A stretch of DNA of 64,000 nucleotides from Emydura subglobosa (taxonomy: Eukaryota > Chordata > Testudines > Chelidae): assembly GCA_007922225.1 (NCBI GenBank), contig ML679954.1:18823008-18887007 (forward strand), written 5' to 3'. Shown piece by piece: positions 39,770 to 52,139 of this stretch. The notes below the pieces were generated by a model. That model ran no database searches. It was not told where the DNA came from and saw nothing but the letters and a program-made list of their open reading frames with translations. Both the position numbers and the translations under genes were made by a program. Position 1 is the first letter of the stretch. Every line of letters starts with the position of its first letter.

Positions 39770-40290
39770 TTCAAGTTAGGAACTGGGAGCAGGCGCTTGA
39801 TCCCACAGTAGAACCCAGCCAAGAATGCGAGTCCCCTGAGGAGAACCCAGCCAAGAATGCGAGTCCCCTGAGGAGAACGTGGGCAGACATACACAGTAAT
39901 CCAGGGAAAAAGCAAGAGTTCTGACAAGACAGAACTTAACCACTTGCTTCAGTATCCCTGGACTGGAATCCAAGGTAGAGTGAGGGACAGGATTACCCTA
40001 CAGCCTCGCTGACCCGAGATACAAAGACCAGAAGCATTACTGGGCCTGTACTTGAGCAACTGACCTGAGCCAAGTGCAAGGCACTACTGAGTTTAAACTC
40101 TGGTTTATCCCAAAAGGAGTGAGACTACATGTGTCCTGGGCAGAAGGTTAAATCCAAAATTAAGGGTACCACCCGAATACCAAGATGACTGGTTGGCAAG
40201 ACTATGGAGAGAGCAAACCCTGCAATGGCACACTTCGCCACAAGATAGTGCATCGGCTGGTGAATCACTTTGCCATGAGAAGAAATTGTT
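39770..40290 (+). repeat. Fragment of the same LTR-like repeat
   Basis: TATCCCTGGACTGGAATCCA, TTTATCCCAAAAGGAGTGAG and CGCCACAAGATAGTGCATCG then GCTGGTGAATCACT correspond in order to blocks in 52140-53200. Confidence 0.5.
39811..39874 (+). repeat. Perfect 32-bp tandem duplication
   Basis: The unit starting GAACCCAGCCAAGAATGCGA occurs at 39811-39842 and again, identical, at 39843-39874, followed by GAAC, the start of a third unit. Perfect identity suggests recent slippage. It lies inside the LTR-like repeat fragment. Confidence 0.95.
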
Positions 40291-40582
40291 TTGATTTACT
40301 TCTGAATTGTTTTTAATGCTTCTTTTAAAATTGAGACAAAAGGACCAAATGACAAAAAACCACTTTTTTTCGTCCAGAAAAGTAATTAGATTACAAGTAT
40401 TTGGCATTAGAAAAAAAAACAGCTAGTATGAAAGCTGTGTTATGCAAAATATTTACTCATGTTACTCTTCTATGCACACAGTTGTCTTATAATCTGGCTC
40501 AGAATGTTATTTAAACCTTATTTAAGAAGCATGAGTTGAAACAAATAAAAGACCAATACAAATATTAGTCAGTTTTTGCCTA

Positions 40583-40756
<174 letters not shown>

Positions 40757-41384
40757 TTATTCACTGTGGCCTTCTGTTGTCACTGAAGTACTGGTTAATA
40801 GAGAAGCTGGAAGTGAAAAAGTGTCTGTGATAACTTTTTTTAAAATGGTTTCTTGGACAAAAATTATTTGAACATTGCACATGTTTCAGATATTATGATT
40901 CTATAATAGAAAATGGAGCTTTACAAGTGGCCATATTTTTTATAAACAATTCAGATCCGCATCCTGTTTAGAATGGGTAAATTTATTAGTGTGGCCATGA
41001 TGGAAACAAGAAAATATTACGGTTGTTTCCCCAGTTTAAGGGTCAAATCCAGTCTCCTTTTTCAATAGGGTTCTGATGTGACCATGTGCTGGAATGAAGA
41101 GGAGCAGGAGTTATGGATGTGTCTTCCCTTCACCAAGTAAACTGTGCATGAAGGCTAGGGATTCAGATCCAGCACTGTACAGATCCTTTGCTATCCACAC
41201 ACTTCGTATGTGGGATTGCATAAGTGTACTTTGTAGGACACTTCCATCACTGGGATGAAGCAATATCTCAGGTCTGTGATAGGAGGATTTTGCTCCCCTT
41301 CTCCCCAGTTTACCTTCTCAGCACCTGGCCCGTTACTCAGGCCAGGTATTAAAATTTGAGAGAGAGAATTAAATATATACTATA

Positions 41385-41460
41385 CACACAGTTATGAATT
41401 GAACATGGCTCTTCCACATCCCAGTAAGTGCTGTAGCCACTGGGCTAAAAGTAATAAATT
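41385..41460 (-). repeat. tRNA-derived SINE head
   Basis: On the minus strand, TAGCCCAGTGGCTACAGCAC (A-box side) leads to ATGTTCAATTC (decayed B-box). This is the same family as the head at 22100-22240. A TTAGGTG-type repeat continues to its right up to 41780. Confidence 0.6.
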
Positions 41461-41790
41461 GGGCAACCTCCTTTGGTCCTACTACTAACAGATTTAGAAT
41501 GGAACCTTTTCCGCTCAGTCATGACTTAGGCGGCTGAATGCCTATCTTCCCCCAAGGTTATGGATGGCTCTGAGGCTTAAGTGGGAGATAAGCATCCAAG
41601 CACCTACAAGAAGGCAGCAGTGTACATTCTCAGAAACAGAAACTTAGGTGAAGAGGGAACTTTTACTCTTAAAACTTAGGTGATGAGTGAGTTTAGGGAG
41701 CCTTGTGAATCACAATGGAGCCTAAAACTGGGTCTTACTTGCCTAAAATTGGATCTTGGGTGATGAAGTCTGGATAAAAGTACCTAAGAA
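41461..41790. repeat. TTAGGTG-type unclassified repeat next to SINE head
   Basis: Recurrent short motifs (ACTTAGGTGATGAG, ACTTAGGTGAAGAG, GCCTAAAATTGG, CACCTAAGAT-like complements) are spread over 330 bases. No coding frame is seen. It relates to 63598-63890 by shared motifs and SINE adjacency. Confidence 0.4.
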
Positions 41791-41791
41791 C

Positions 41792-42083
41792 CAGGGATGG
41801 ATTTAGCGGAAGATGACCCAGGCGACTGCCTGGCTTTGGGGGTGCTGGGCTCAGGGTGTTGTTTTTGTTGTTAGTGATAAAAAGGAAAATAGAATGTTTG
41901 AAGTAAAATGTTTATTTCAGGTATTCCGCATGTGGATTAATTTTTCACTAATCTCCTAGAATGCTCTTGACCTTTGTAGTATCTTGTGGAACCTTCCAGA
42001 TTTTCTGAAAGTTTACCAAACGGAGTGGGGAGTGCCAAAGATGTTCCTCACCTAGGGCACCATTTGGTCTATGGACGGCCCTG
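41792..42083. mobile_element. hAT-like non-autonomous DNA element
   Basis: The element starts CAGGGATGGATTTAG and ends CTATGGACGGCCCTG, an imperfect inverted repeat whose outer five bases match. It is flanked by ctaagaac (41784-41791) and ctaagaaa (42084-42091), matching at 7 of 8 positions. That is the expected hAT footprint. It has no coding content. It ends directly at the start of the second CR1 LINE. Confidence 0.65.
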
Positions 42084-42095
42084 CTAAGAAAGTTT

Positions 42096-42780
42096 ATGGA
42101 TCTGGGCCTACATGTGGAAAACATGTGTTTGGTTATCCTCCTCTGTGCTGTTGAGGAAGACAAAAGTCTCTGGGAAGGAGAACATCAAGCTAGAGCAGAG
42201 GGAAATGATCCCATAATTGGAATCCTCTTTCCAGATGACTTCATGGTATTCTCTCACTCTGAGAATATATTTCTAGGTGAGGGGATTCCTGTTATTGGGC
42301 AGAGACAGGTAATATTAATGTGGGATTTGATTATCAGAAATATAGATAGTTGGGTTTGTGATGACCGGGAGAACCACATGATGAATTGCCTGCTGGATAC
42401 AAAGGTTACAGACCTCTCAAGACTTGTAGATAGATTTGTGTGGTGCTGGGGAGGAGCTGGTGGTCATGGTATGTATAGGTTCCAATGACATAGAGAAAGG
42501 TAGCAGAGAGGTCCTGGAGGCCAATTTTAGGTTGCTAGGTAAAAGATGTTGAAGTCCAGGACTTCCATGGTATCTCTAAAATGCTTCCAGTTCCCTGCCC
42601 AGGGCCTCTTAGACAGGCAGAACTGTAGGGTCTCAGTACATGAATGAGATGAATATTTGTGGAGGAAGGAGTTAGGTTTATTAGGAGCCGGGGAATTTAT
42701 TGGGAAAGAAGAAGCCTGTACCGGAAGGATGGGCTCCACCTAAACCAAAATGAAACCAGATTGCTGTCATGTAAAATTAA
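42096..42780 (+). pseudogene. CR1 ORF1 remnant in second LINE
   Basis: An open stretch of 130 codons (42096-42488) is followed by frameshifted remains to about 42780. The QRQVILMWDLIIRNID segment occupies the place of the esterase GDS box but has lost the serine. A degenerate GSNDIEKGSREVLEANFRLL segment and DGLHLNQN mark the later esterase blocks. It cannot encode an active enzyme. The assignment rests on block order shared with the first LINE. Confidence 0.65.
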
Positions 42781-42968
42781 AAGGTCGTAGAGGAGTTTTT
42801 AAACTCAGGGCAGGGGTAGGAGGGGATAGACAGAAAAGTACAGAGGAGCACACAGTTTGGACACACACATCCCTGAAGAAGGATTCATTAATGGTAATAC
42901 TCCATTTCCTAGTAAAGAGGAGAGGATAGAGGTTGATCAAGTACAGGTAGGAACTGTAGAAACAGTTT

Positions 42969-42986
42969 AAAAAAAAAAAAAAAAAA
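42969..42986 (+). repeat. A homopolymer inside the second LINE
   Basis: An uninterrupted run of 18 A residues between ORF1 and ORF2 remnants. Confidence 0.9.
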
Positions 42987-43019
42987 GAGTCCCAGTCAAT
43001 TACATTACATAAAAGCAAA

Positions 43020-45480
43020 CCACTAAATATTGACAAATTTTATAAGTGCTTGAATACAAATGCTAGAAGTCTAAACACTAAGCTGGATAAACTTGACTGC
43101 CTGGTGTTAAATGATCATATTGATATAATGTGTATCACAGAAACTTTGTGGAACGGTGATAATGAATGGAACACTGTAATACCTGGGTACAAAATACATA
43201 GGAATGATGGAATATGATGCACTGGTGGGGTGTGACACTTGTGAAAGAAAGCATAACGTCAAATATAGTAAAAGTCTTAAATGAATCAAACAGTGCCATA
43301 AAATCCCTATGGATAGAAATTCTGTGCTTTAATAATAAGAGGATAGCAGTAGGAATATACTATCGACCACCTGACTAGGGTAGTGATGGTGATTGTTAAA
43401 TGCTCTGGGAAATTAGAGAGGCAGAAAATGTAATAATCAGGGATTTCAACTATCTCCATATTGAATTAGGGACATGTCACCTCACAACAGGATGCAGAGA
43501 TAAAATTTCTAGACACTATTAATGACTGCTTCTTGGAGTAATTAGTCCTGGAACCCACAAGGGAGAAGAAATTCTTGATTTAGTCCTAAGAGGTGTCCAG
43601 GATCAGGTTCAAGAGTGAAATATAAATGAAACTCTCAGTAATAGCAACCATAATGTAATTAAAATTAACATCCTTGTAGGAGGAGAAATACCAAAGAAAC
43701 CCACCACAGTAGCATTTAACTTCAAAAAGGGGAAATACACAAAAAATGAGGAGGCTAGTTAAACAGAAATTAAAGGAAAAGTCACAAGAGTGAAATGCCT
43801 GCAAGATGCACAGATTTTTTTAAAACACCGTGATAAGAGGATCAAACTATATGTATACCCCATTTTTTTTTTTAAAGAAAAAAGTCACCATGGCTAAACA
43901 GAGAAAAAGAGATGGTTAGAGATAAAAGGACATCCTTTAAAAATTGGAAGCCAAACCCTACTAATGAAAATAGAAAGGAGCATGGATTCTGACAAGTGAA
44001 ATGTAAAAGTATAATTAGGCAGGGCCAAAAGGAATTTGAAGAGCAACTAGCAAAAAACAAAAAAATGAACCGCAACAATTTTTTGTAGTACATCAGAAAC
44101 AGGAAGCCTACCAAACAATCACTGGGGCTAATGAATGATTCAGGTGTTAAACAAGCATTCAAGGAAGACAAGGCCTTTGCAGAGAAGGTAAATGAATTCT
44201 TTTCATTGCTCTTCACTGCAGATGATGTGGAGGACATTTCCACACCTGATCCATTCTTTTTAGATGACATAACCCAGGAACTGACCCAGATTGAGGTCTC
44301 AATAGAGAAGTTTTGAAAATAAATTGATAAATTAAACAGCAATAGGACACCAGGACCAGATGGTATTCATCCACAAGTTCTGATGGAACTCGTATGAAAT
44401 TCGTGGAATACTAACTGTGGTATGTAACCTATCACTTAAATCAGCTTATGTACCATATGACTGGTGGATAGCTAACATGAAGCCAATTTTTAAAAAAAAG
44501 ATCAAGAAGTAATCTTGGCAATTACAGGCTTGAACCCTAACTTCAGTATCAGCCCAATTGGTTGAAACTATAGTAAAGAACTGAATTATCAGACACAGAT
44601 GAACATGATTTGTTGGGGGAAGAGTTAACATAGCTTTTGTAAATGGTGAAGCATAATGTCCCATCTATTAGAATTCTTGGAGAGATCACAAGCATGTGGT
44701 CAATGGTGATCTAGTGGATATAGTCTACTTGGACTTTCAGAAAGCCTATGACTAGGCACCAAAGGCTCTTAAACAAAGTAATCAGCCATGCAAGTTCTTT
44801 CATGCATCAGTAACTAGTTAAAAGACAGGTAACAAAAAGTAGAAATAAATGGTCATTTTTCCAGTGCAGAGAGGTTAATAGCAAAGTCCCCCAAGGATCT
44901 ATAGGGAGGCCTGTGCCGTTCAACAAATTAATAAATGATCTGGAAAAAGGGGCAAACAGTGAGGTGGCAAATTTTGCAGATGATACAAAATTACTCAAGA
45001 TAGTTAAGTCCAAGGCTGACTGTGAAGAGTCACAAAGGGATCTCGCAAAATTGGGCAAGTGAGCAAGAAAATGGTAGATGCATTTCAAGGTTGGTAAGTG
45101 CAAAGTAATGCACATTGGAAAACATAATCCCAACTATACAAACACAATAATTGGGTCTAAATTAGCTGTTACCACTGAAGAGAGAGATTGGAATCATTGT
45201 GGACAGTTCTCTGAAAACATCTGCTCAATGTGCAGCAGCAATCAAAGAAGCTAACAGAATGTTAGGAAGCATTAGGAAAAGGATAGAAAATAAAACAGTA
45301 AATATCATAATGCCATTATAAATATAGTAAGCCCCCACCTTGAATATCGTGTGCAATTCTGGTTGTCCCATCTCAAAGAACATATTAGAATTGGAAAAGA
45401 TACAGAGAAGGGAAACAAAAATGATTAGGGACATGCAACAGCTTCTATAAAAAGACTGGGACTATTTAGCTTGGAAAAGA
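43020..45480 (+). pseudogene. ORF2 remnant in second LINE
   Basis: The segment contains endonuclease blocks, then a linker with a 61-codon open stretch (44131-44316, NEFFSLLFTADDVEDI), then reverse transcriptase blocks through the FADDTK box. A DCEESQRDLAKLGK helix and the IVSPHLEYRVQFWLS-like thumb region near 45330 follow. Stops occur roughly every 30-80 codons. A run of A residues at 42969-42986 interrupts the region just upstream. Confidence 0.8.
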
Positions 45481-46788
45481 AACAACTCAAGGGAGATGTA
45501 ATAGAGGTACATAAAATGACGAATGGTGTGGAGAAAATAAATAGGTGCTGTTTAACCCTTTATATAACACATGAACCAGATGTCACCCAATGAAATTAAT
45601 AGGCAGCATGTTTAAATCAAACATAAGAAAGTATTTCACACAATGCACAATCAACCCGTGGAACTCATTGCCAGGGTATGTTGTGAAGGCCAAAAGTATA
45701 ACATGGAGGATAAATCCATCAATAGCTATTAGCCAAGATGGTCTGGGATGCAACCCCATGATCTGGGTGTCCCTAAACCTCTTGCTGCTATTGAGACTGG
45801 ATGACGGGGGATGGATTACTTGATAAATTGCCCTATTCTGTTCACTCCTTCTGAAGCATCTGGCACCAACGACTGTCAGAAGACATGATATTGGGCTAGA
45901 CAGATTATTGGTCTGACCCACTATGGCTGTTCTTAATTAGCCTGTGAGTTAAGGTCACAGTTTGGATTTTGGTTTTGTCGTACTGTCATTGTTGAATGGT
46001 GCTGTTATCAAGCTATTAATTTAAAAAGTTACATTTTATTTTACTCATTAATTAATGATGTACAGTGCCATATGTGCTTCAGCAAATGGTATCAATATAT
46101 TTAAGTAAATAGACATAGTCCACACGGAAGCCCAGAAATGTTTTTTTTTAATACTTAGTCATAATAGAACCAAAATTCCATTACATTTCACCCAACAATG
46201 ATTGTGAAGATTTAGAGAGGTAATATTTATTTAGAGGGAATATTTTTTTACAGGACCAACTTCTATTGGTGAGATAGACAAGTTTACACAGATACCTTCT
46301 TCAGATGTAATAAACTTTCACAGAACAGGTTAAGATATAGTCAGCCATTATGAAAAAGACATTTCTTTGTATTCCCTAATTCTTTTATGCATATAATGAG
46401 AAACTCCTCTCTTGTGAGTAATGTTGTCATTCAAGCTATGCCCATTGCTCAATGCCCAGTCTTAACTGCAGCAATTACAATCGTTAAGTTTAAAAATTCT
46501 CATTGACTTCAGTGGACAAGGTCCCAGAATAGCAGAAAAACATTAAATGACTCATTTTCTTTTTTAAACATCATATTGTGTTAAACAAAAGGAATGTTCG
46601 TGAAATTATTTGGCTCTTAGAAATATGCTTGTGTCACACACAGAGTCTAATTACTTTGAATTAGACAAGTTATCTATCTGTTTAATCCAGTTAGATCTAT
46701 TTAAAATGAATACATCCAATACTTTAAACTGAGCTACTGCTTGCAATTTCAGCCAGCCTGTCATTGTTTAATCCAGATACACAAATTA

Positions 46789-47130
<342 letters not shown>

Positions 47131-47904
47131 TTACAGTAATTAGACACACTTAGAACCTCCCTCCTTTGTCTTTGTTCTTCTCAAGAGCAGCAATTTACAA
47201 GTAAGCAAATGAGATGGCTGATGGGAAATAATACATCAGTATGGCCACCCTCAAGCATTCAAAAATCATAAAGTTGGATTAAATCATGAGATTATATTTT
47301 TTTAAAAAACATTTTGTTTGTTTGTTTTGTTTTCTGGTATTTGAGCCTTTAGGATTCATGTGTAATTACATGACTCCAGGAGTTGGGACTGTAAGAAAAA
47401 CGCCAATATGTTATATCTGTGGATGGGACAATGTCTCAGTTGCTACCCAGAGAATTTTTTTAAAAATCAAAAGATGGCAACCCTTGATACAATCAAGTCT
47501 GCATATTATCTCTTACTGTCTAACCTGCAACTTAAATATTGATATCACTTCCACCTAGGGCAAGGAATCATAAACAGAAACACAATATTCTGCCTCTGCT
47601 GCTCTGAGGGAATTGCTGTTTTTTTAGATATCAACTATGGCAGCTGTTCAACAGGACTTCAATAAGTGGTACTTCTTCCTCTACTCTCTTAATCCTCATA
47701 CTCTGATTTACAATGAAATTTGCTTTGTGATCCTAATAAAGGGAAAACTAGGGTGCAATATGATATGCAATATAATTGGAATACAATATAATTGGAATTA
47801 CATAAAATACATAAATATGAATAAATACCTCAAAACATTATTTCAGTGAACTAATGTCCCAATGTTTTATATACTGTCTAAAGCAATTAGTACCACTCAT
47901 ACAA

Positions 47905-48110
47905 CACGTATATACCATTTCAACTTCAAAGCTCCTTATAAACAAAAGTTAGCTAATCTTCACATCACTCCTGTGAGACAGGATGTTTTCTTTTACACAT
48001 TCTACTGAGGCAGAGATGTTAATTGATTCAATGCAAGGGGCCATTAGAGCTCAGGAGCCGCTAGCCCTCAGTCCTATGCTCAGACTGGTACACAAAGCCC
48101 TTATCTCACT
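47905..48110 (-). repeat. MIR/L3-like ancient repeat
   Basis: CTTCACATCACTCCTGTGAG followed by a decayed ACTGAGGCAGAGATG segment and AGTCCTATGCTC matches the same ancient repeat in the orientation of 33835-33985. It is weakly preserved. Confidence 0.55.
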
Positions 48111-48500
48111 GCATGTCCTCTAAAATGTTGTAGCTGATAATATATTAACTTGGTGTAAAAGGATGGAAGATTCTAAGGTGCCCATGAGGATGCAAAGGTC
48201 TTCTGTTCAGTCAGCTTGGTGTCAGATGCTTGAACCCTGTATAGATGTATAAGGACATGAAGACTTTTTGCCTGAGTCACAAATCTGGTTTGTCCAATTA
48301 GTTCTGACCTAGAAGTACACAAGGGGTTGAGGTGTCACTCTGAAGCAGAGAGAACTAGGGGAAAATTCTAGGAATAGCTAAGCGTGTGGAGAACACTTTG
48401 GCTGCTGATTGATTATTTAACAATAAAAGCAAATCCCAGGTTTAGGGTAATTTTCAACAATATACAGTGTCTGTATGTTTTTTGGTGTGTAATAAGAGTC

Positions 48501-48955
48501 CAGGCCCACTGACGGAGGTGGGGCGAGGGGAGGGAAGGCGTGCAAAGGGAGCAATTGCCCAGGGGTCTGGAAATTTAAAAGGGCCTCAGCCTCTTCCTCC
48601 TATGCCCCATCCCATCGCTCCTTCCCTTCCACTCAGCCTTCCTGATGTCACTCGCCTCTTGTTTCCCTCCTCTTCTCCCTCACTCTCTCCCCTGGCACTG
48701 CTTGTCACATCACATCACTTCCCTCCCCCTGGCTGTCCCCCTGGTTATCACTTGCCAAGAAGTTGGGGGAAGGAGGAGTGTGGAAGAGAAGGGGGGGACC
48801 AAGCAGGTGGAAGGGATGTGGCAGCGAGCAAGCCAAGCAGGGGTGGAGCCTGGGGTGGATTGAGGGTGGACTGTGGGGGGAGGGGGGGGCCGTGGGCAGA
48901 AGAGGTGGATGGAACTATTCTGCCCTGGGGCCTGGAATTGCTATCAGTGGGCCTG
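48501..48955. mobile_element. hAT-like non-autonomous DNA element, GC-rich
   Basis: The termini are a perfect 12-base inverted repeat, CAGGCCCACTGA at 48501-48512 and its complement at 48944-48955. The flanking octamers taagagtc (48493-48500) and taggagcc (48956-48963) match at 6 of 8 positions, consistent with an old 8-bp target duplication as made by hAT transposases. The 455-base interior is GC-rich and pyrimidine/purine-biased and includes long G runs. It encodes no transposase. Frames across it are composition artefacts. Confidence 0.7.
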
Positions 48956-49227
48956 TAGGAGCCAGCTGCTTCCACAAGGATTTGAAAACTTTTGTGTTAG
49001 CTCAGCTCATTTTAACGTATATAAATTATATGCACATTTATTGTACAAACAAAGACAAATAAGAAAGCTCCAACTCTCTGTGCCTAAAATGAAGATGTAT
49101 ACTAGATGGTCTGCTCTTTTGACATTACATACACAGTAAGGACGTTTGCAATATACATTTTAAGTTAGTTCAGTATTTTCCCAACAATTTCCCCAACTCT
49201 TCTAACTGGAAAATAATCAGGCTTTAC

Positions 49228-49408
49228 CTGTATGGGCAACACCACAAGGGCAACACAGATCATAATGACAACCAGCAGTTTTGAAGGCCAGATCTTAGGT
49301 GTAACATCCCCGAAGCCTACAGTGGAAAATGTCACTATGCAGAAATAAAGGGAGTCAAAGAGAGTCAGCTTGTTTCCTGCTCGCTCCAGATGCTGAATTC
49401 CGCAAATA
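49228..49408 (-). CDS. KCNT2: KCNT2 exon A: pore helix, selectivity filter and S6
   Basis: This exon encodes the ion-conducting core of a SLO2 sodium-activated potassium channel in the plasma membrane. On the minus strand the exon follows a pyrimidine-rich tract ending TTAG and is followed by GTAAAG. It has 181 bases: one base completing a split codon, then 60 codons. The translation starts [20 protein letters not shown]. It contains the pore helix, the potassium signature TVGFGD, and a hydrophobic S6 ending VALVVLPIQ, which closes in phase 0. The filter has the F form (GFGD), as I recall for KCNT2, where KCNT1 has GYGD. The stretch just after the filter (KIWPSK, then LLVVIMI) looks more like my memory of KCNT1. 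KCNT2 is assigned because the next exons carry KCNT2-type residues. Confidence 0.95.
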
Positions 49409-52139
49409 CTAAGTAAAAAAGAATGAATAAAGATATGAAAAATAAAACCAGTACCTGGAATAAATCCAAACTGTTATGACTCTCTTACTAGCAAGGAGAA
49501 TTATTTTTTGCAAATGCATGCATTGCTTAGCAAAGAAGAGAAAATGTTCAGGTTCAAAGCAAACGTGAGGCTTTTAACTTTAATTTAAACATTGTTTATT
49601 CATAATAAAGTTCCAAGTGTAATCTTGGAATAAGGATAAAATAAGGATAAAGTGCCAGTGGTGTTAATAGGTTTTGATTAGTAGTTGACAGGAAAAAATA
49701 AGATGTTACAGATAATAGATTGTATTGTCAATTTTTCCTTCTAATATCAGACCAAAATAAATACTGTATAAATACATTCTTGTAATCTTCAGAGATTTTT
49801 AAAACCACCTTTTTGTTTTTCAAAGATAATTTACTCGTGTGGCAAAGAAACTGTATATAATATTTTCATTACATTTGCCATTCTTTATCTTGGATTACAC
49901 CAGTTTGGGTAGCAAGAGCTACTAATATAAGTTAGTGGAAATGACCAGTGTCGAATACTAGATTGATTTAATTATTTGGTTAGCTTGTGACATTATCTTG
50001 TGTAGCCTAGCAATAGCTCATGCTAATTTGATGTTTCATGGAGAAAACATGAAGTCTATTTTCAGTATAAATGGACTCCAAAACATGGAGAGTATTGCCT
50101 GATTTCTTGATGGGCAATTGGCATATTTCAGTTTTTAGTGCTAACTACACCCCAAAATATAATGCCTTCATGGCAATTGTCAGATCTTTGCTATGGGCTC
50201 AATTCACCCCTCAGTTAAACAGATGCAGCTCCTCACAATTACATGCTATTTCAGAGAATAAAGACATCCCTGGCACTTCCATTGAGATTTGTGTTGGCTC
50301 CCCCTCCTTTGCATGGTGCTACCATTGAATTTGTAATGTCTTCCCACAGAGTCACCATTCTGTTCAAATATAGAATATTTTCCCCCTAAACTTTCTGTTA
50401 GATACTTAAAACTGTGTTTCAAAATTGTCTCTTTCTTTCTTCCTTTTATCTTCTTTTCCTTTCCCTTCTGTCTGTTTCCTCATGTTCCTTCTAAATCTGT
50501 CCCTTTCCAATTTTCCAAACCTCTCCCCTTCCCCATTCCATTTCACCTGTTCCTGCCCTCATGGATCTGCCAAAAAGATGGTGTTAAAAGGCTGGAGTTT
50601 TGGCAGGTGCATCATCTAATCCTTTCTTGAATCCTACTATTAAGCTCTGGGCTTCAATTATGTCTTGTGGCAAAGAGTTCTGCAAATTACACAGTGTTTA
50701 AAAAAATCAGTTTTAAATTTGTTGCCTTTCAATTTAATTCAATATCCCTTTGTTCTTGTATTATAAGAACAAGTAAATGGGAGCACATATCTTACCTTTA
50801 CAAAATTTATCTATAGATAAATTTAAAGCCAGATTCTACCACCCTTAATCATGCTGAAGTTCCTTACTCTATGAGTAGTCCATTTGAAATCCATTAATTG
50901 TAGGTAAGAATGGTAGAACTTAGTCCTTAATTTTTTTTTCGTTTACTTTCATATTAATTTGGATGTTTTTAAAATGTTCCACTAGTGTGAAAGAATCTAT
51001 TGATTACAAAGAGCTTTGCAAGTTCAAAGACAGGAATTATCTCTGGACCCAGCAGAATCATTTACACTAGTGGAGTTCTTTAATTGCACCTGCTGTACAG
51101 AGCATCTCTGAACTTGTACATTAGTGATCCCATCCCCCTCGGAGGCAGTTGACTGTCTTTCTGTTTTATAGGTAATTTCTAAATAATTTCGTACGTCACA
51201 GTCATTTATTTTATAGCAAAGATGATTTTTCAACATATGGTATCTAGTTGGCCATTAAGATCTCCAGGGTGAAAATCCTCAATCATCAGGCAGGCCTTGT
51301 GTTTATAACACTCAACAGCTGTTCTTCTGTTCTCCAGAAATAATTTACTGGTGGGCAGTAGCATTTCCATAACATATGGATGAGATCCCCAGTTTCCTCT
51401 TCACTGTTCTAGCATTTGTAGTTTTCACACATCCCAAAATGTTCTGAAAATGATGTTTTGTTGGATAAGTTTCAGCCTTCAGTCATTGGCTAATGAATTT
51501 ATATTTCTACACACTTTGTTCCAGATATTTTTTCACTGAGGTGATAGTTCACATCTTTCCTCCATACTCTCATAAACTTGTCCCTTTTCAGTTTTAATTA
51601 TAGAAAAAAATAAATATATGCACTGTTGAAGCAGTACTTTTCTTTGTCATAGGTAAAGAAAAATTAATAAAAGGAGTTCTGTGGAAATGCTATTCCAGTG
51701 AAGTTGGATAGTTAACTTCCCTACCTTAGATCAATGATAAATTTTCATCGTAGAATCTGGTTTTCAGTCTGTTTGGCTCGGACTATCTTTTAATTTTAAT
51801 TTTAAATCATGGAGTACGCATAGAGAGATCCATTCATGGGCTCTTATAATGTTAAAAATAGTTGTTCCCATGCTTTGCATGTGTCTTGACATCCAAAGTA
51901 TAATGATTTCAAGCTTATTCCTTTTACTATTGGCCACTCTGGTGCTTTGCTGTTATTGGATGAAGTTCACCATCCAATGGACGAGGTGCTGAGATCCTGC
52001 ACAATACCTTGTGCTTTTCTTAAGCTTTACTGGTGGGGTTTGACCCTGACCTCAGAGAGTGAAGCATCAGAAGGGTTGTGAGATTAGACTTAGTGACCCA
52101 AACCTTACCATGTAGGAGTGTGCTAGATCTATAGTTTCA

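Larger units (their letters stand above)
42092..45945 (+). mobile_element. Second CR1-clade LINE, different subfamily, decayed
   Basis: This is a LINE antisense to KCNT2, distinct from the first in sequence and 3' end. An ORF1 remnant lies at 42096-42780: a WDLIIRNID block corresponding to the esterase nucleophile region, a GSND-like block near 42470, and DGLHLN near 42728. The endonuclease follows: TNARSLNTKLDKL near 43060, ITETLW near 43137 and YYRPPD near 43360. Reverse transcriptase blocks are RTPGPDGIHPQVL near 44347, YLDFQKAYD near 44727 and an intact FADDTK box near 44976. The 3' end (GGTCTGACCCACTATGGCTG, then TTCTTAATT) is a recognisable CR1 terminus. Many stops break the frames. Confidence 0.9.

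Noticed and set aside
42096..42488. 130-codon frame as a host gene
   Set aside because: It lines up with the degenerate ORF1 esterase region of the second CR1 LINE.
48467..48958. 163-codon frame
   Set aside because: It is contained in a GC-rich element with inverted ends, and several overlapping frames on both strands are open only because of base composition.
49228..49408. Assignment to KCNT1 instead of KCNT2
   Set aside because: Some residues after the filter look KCNT1-like, but GFGD, FEQLAY, IPMW, MDDAEAC, SRCEVDR, HIKFA and EEEF across contiguous exons favour KCNT2.
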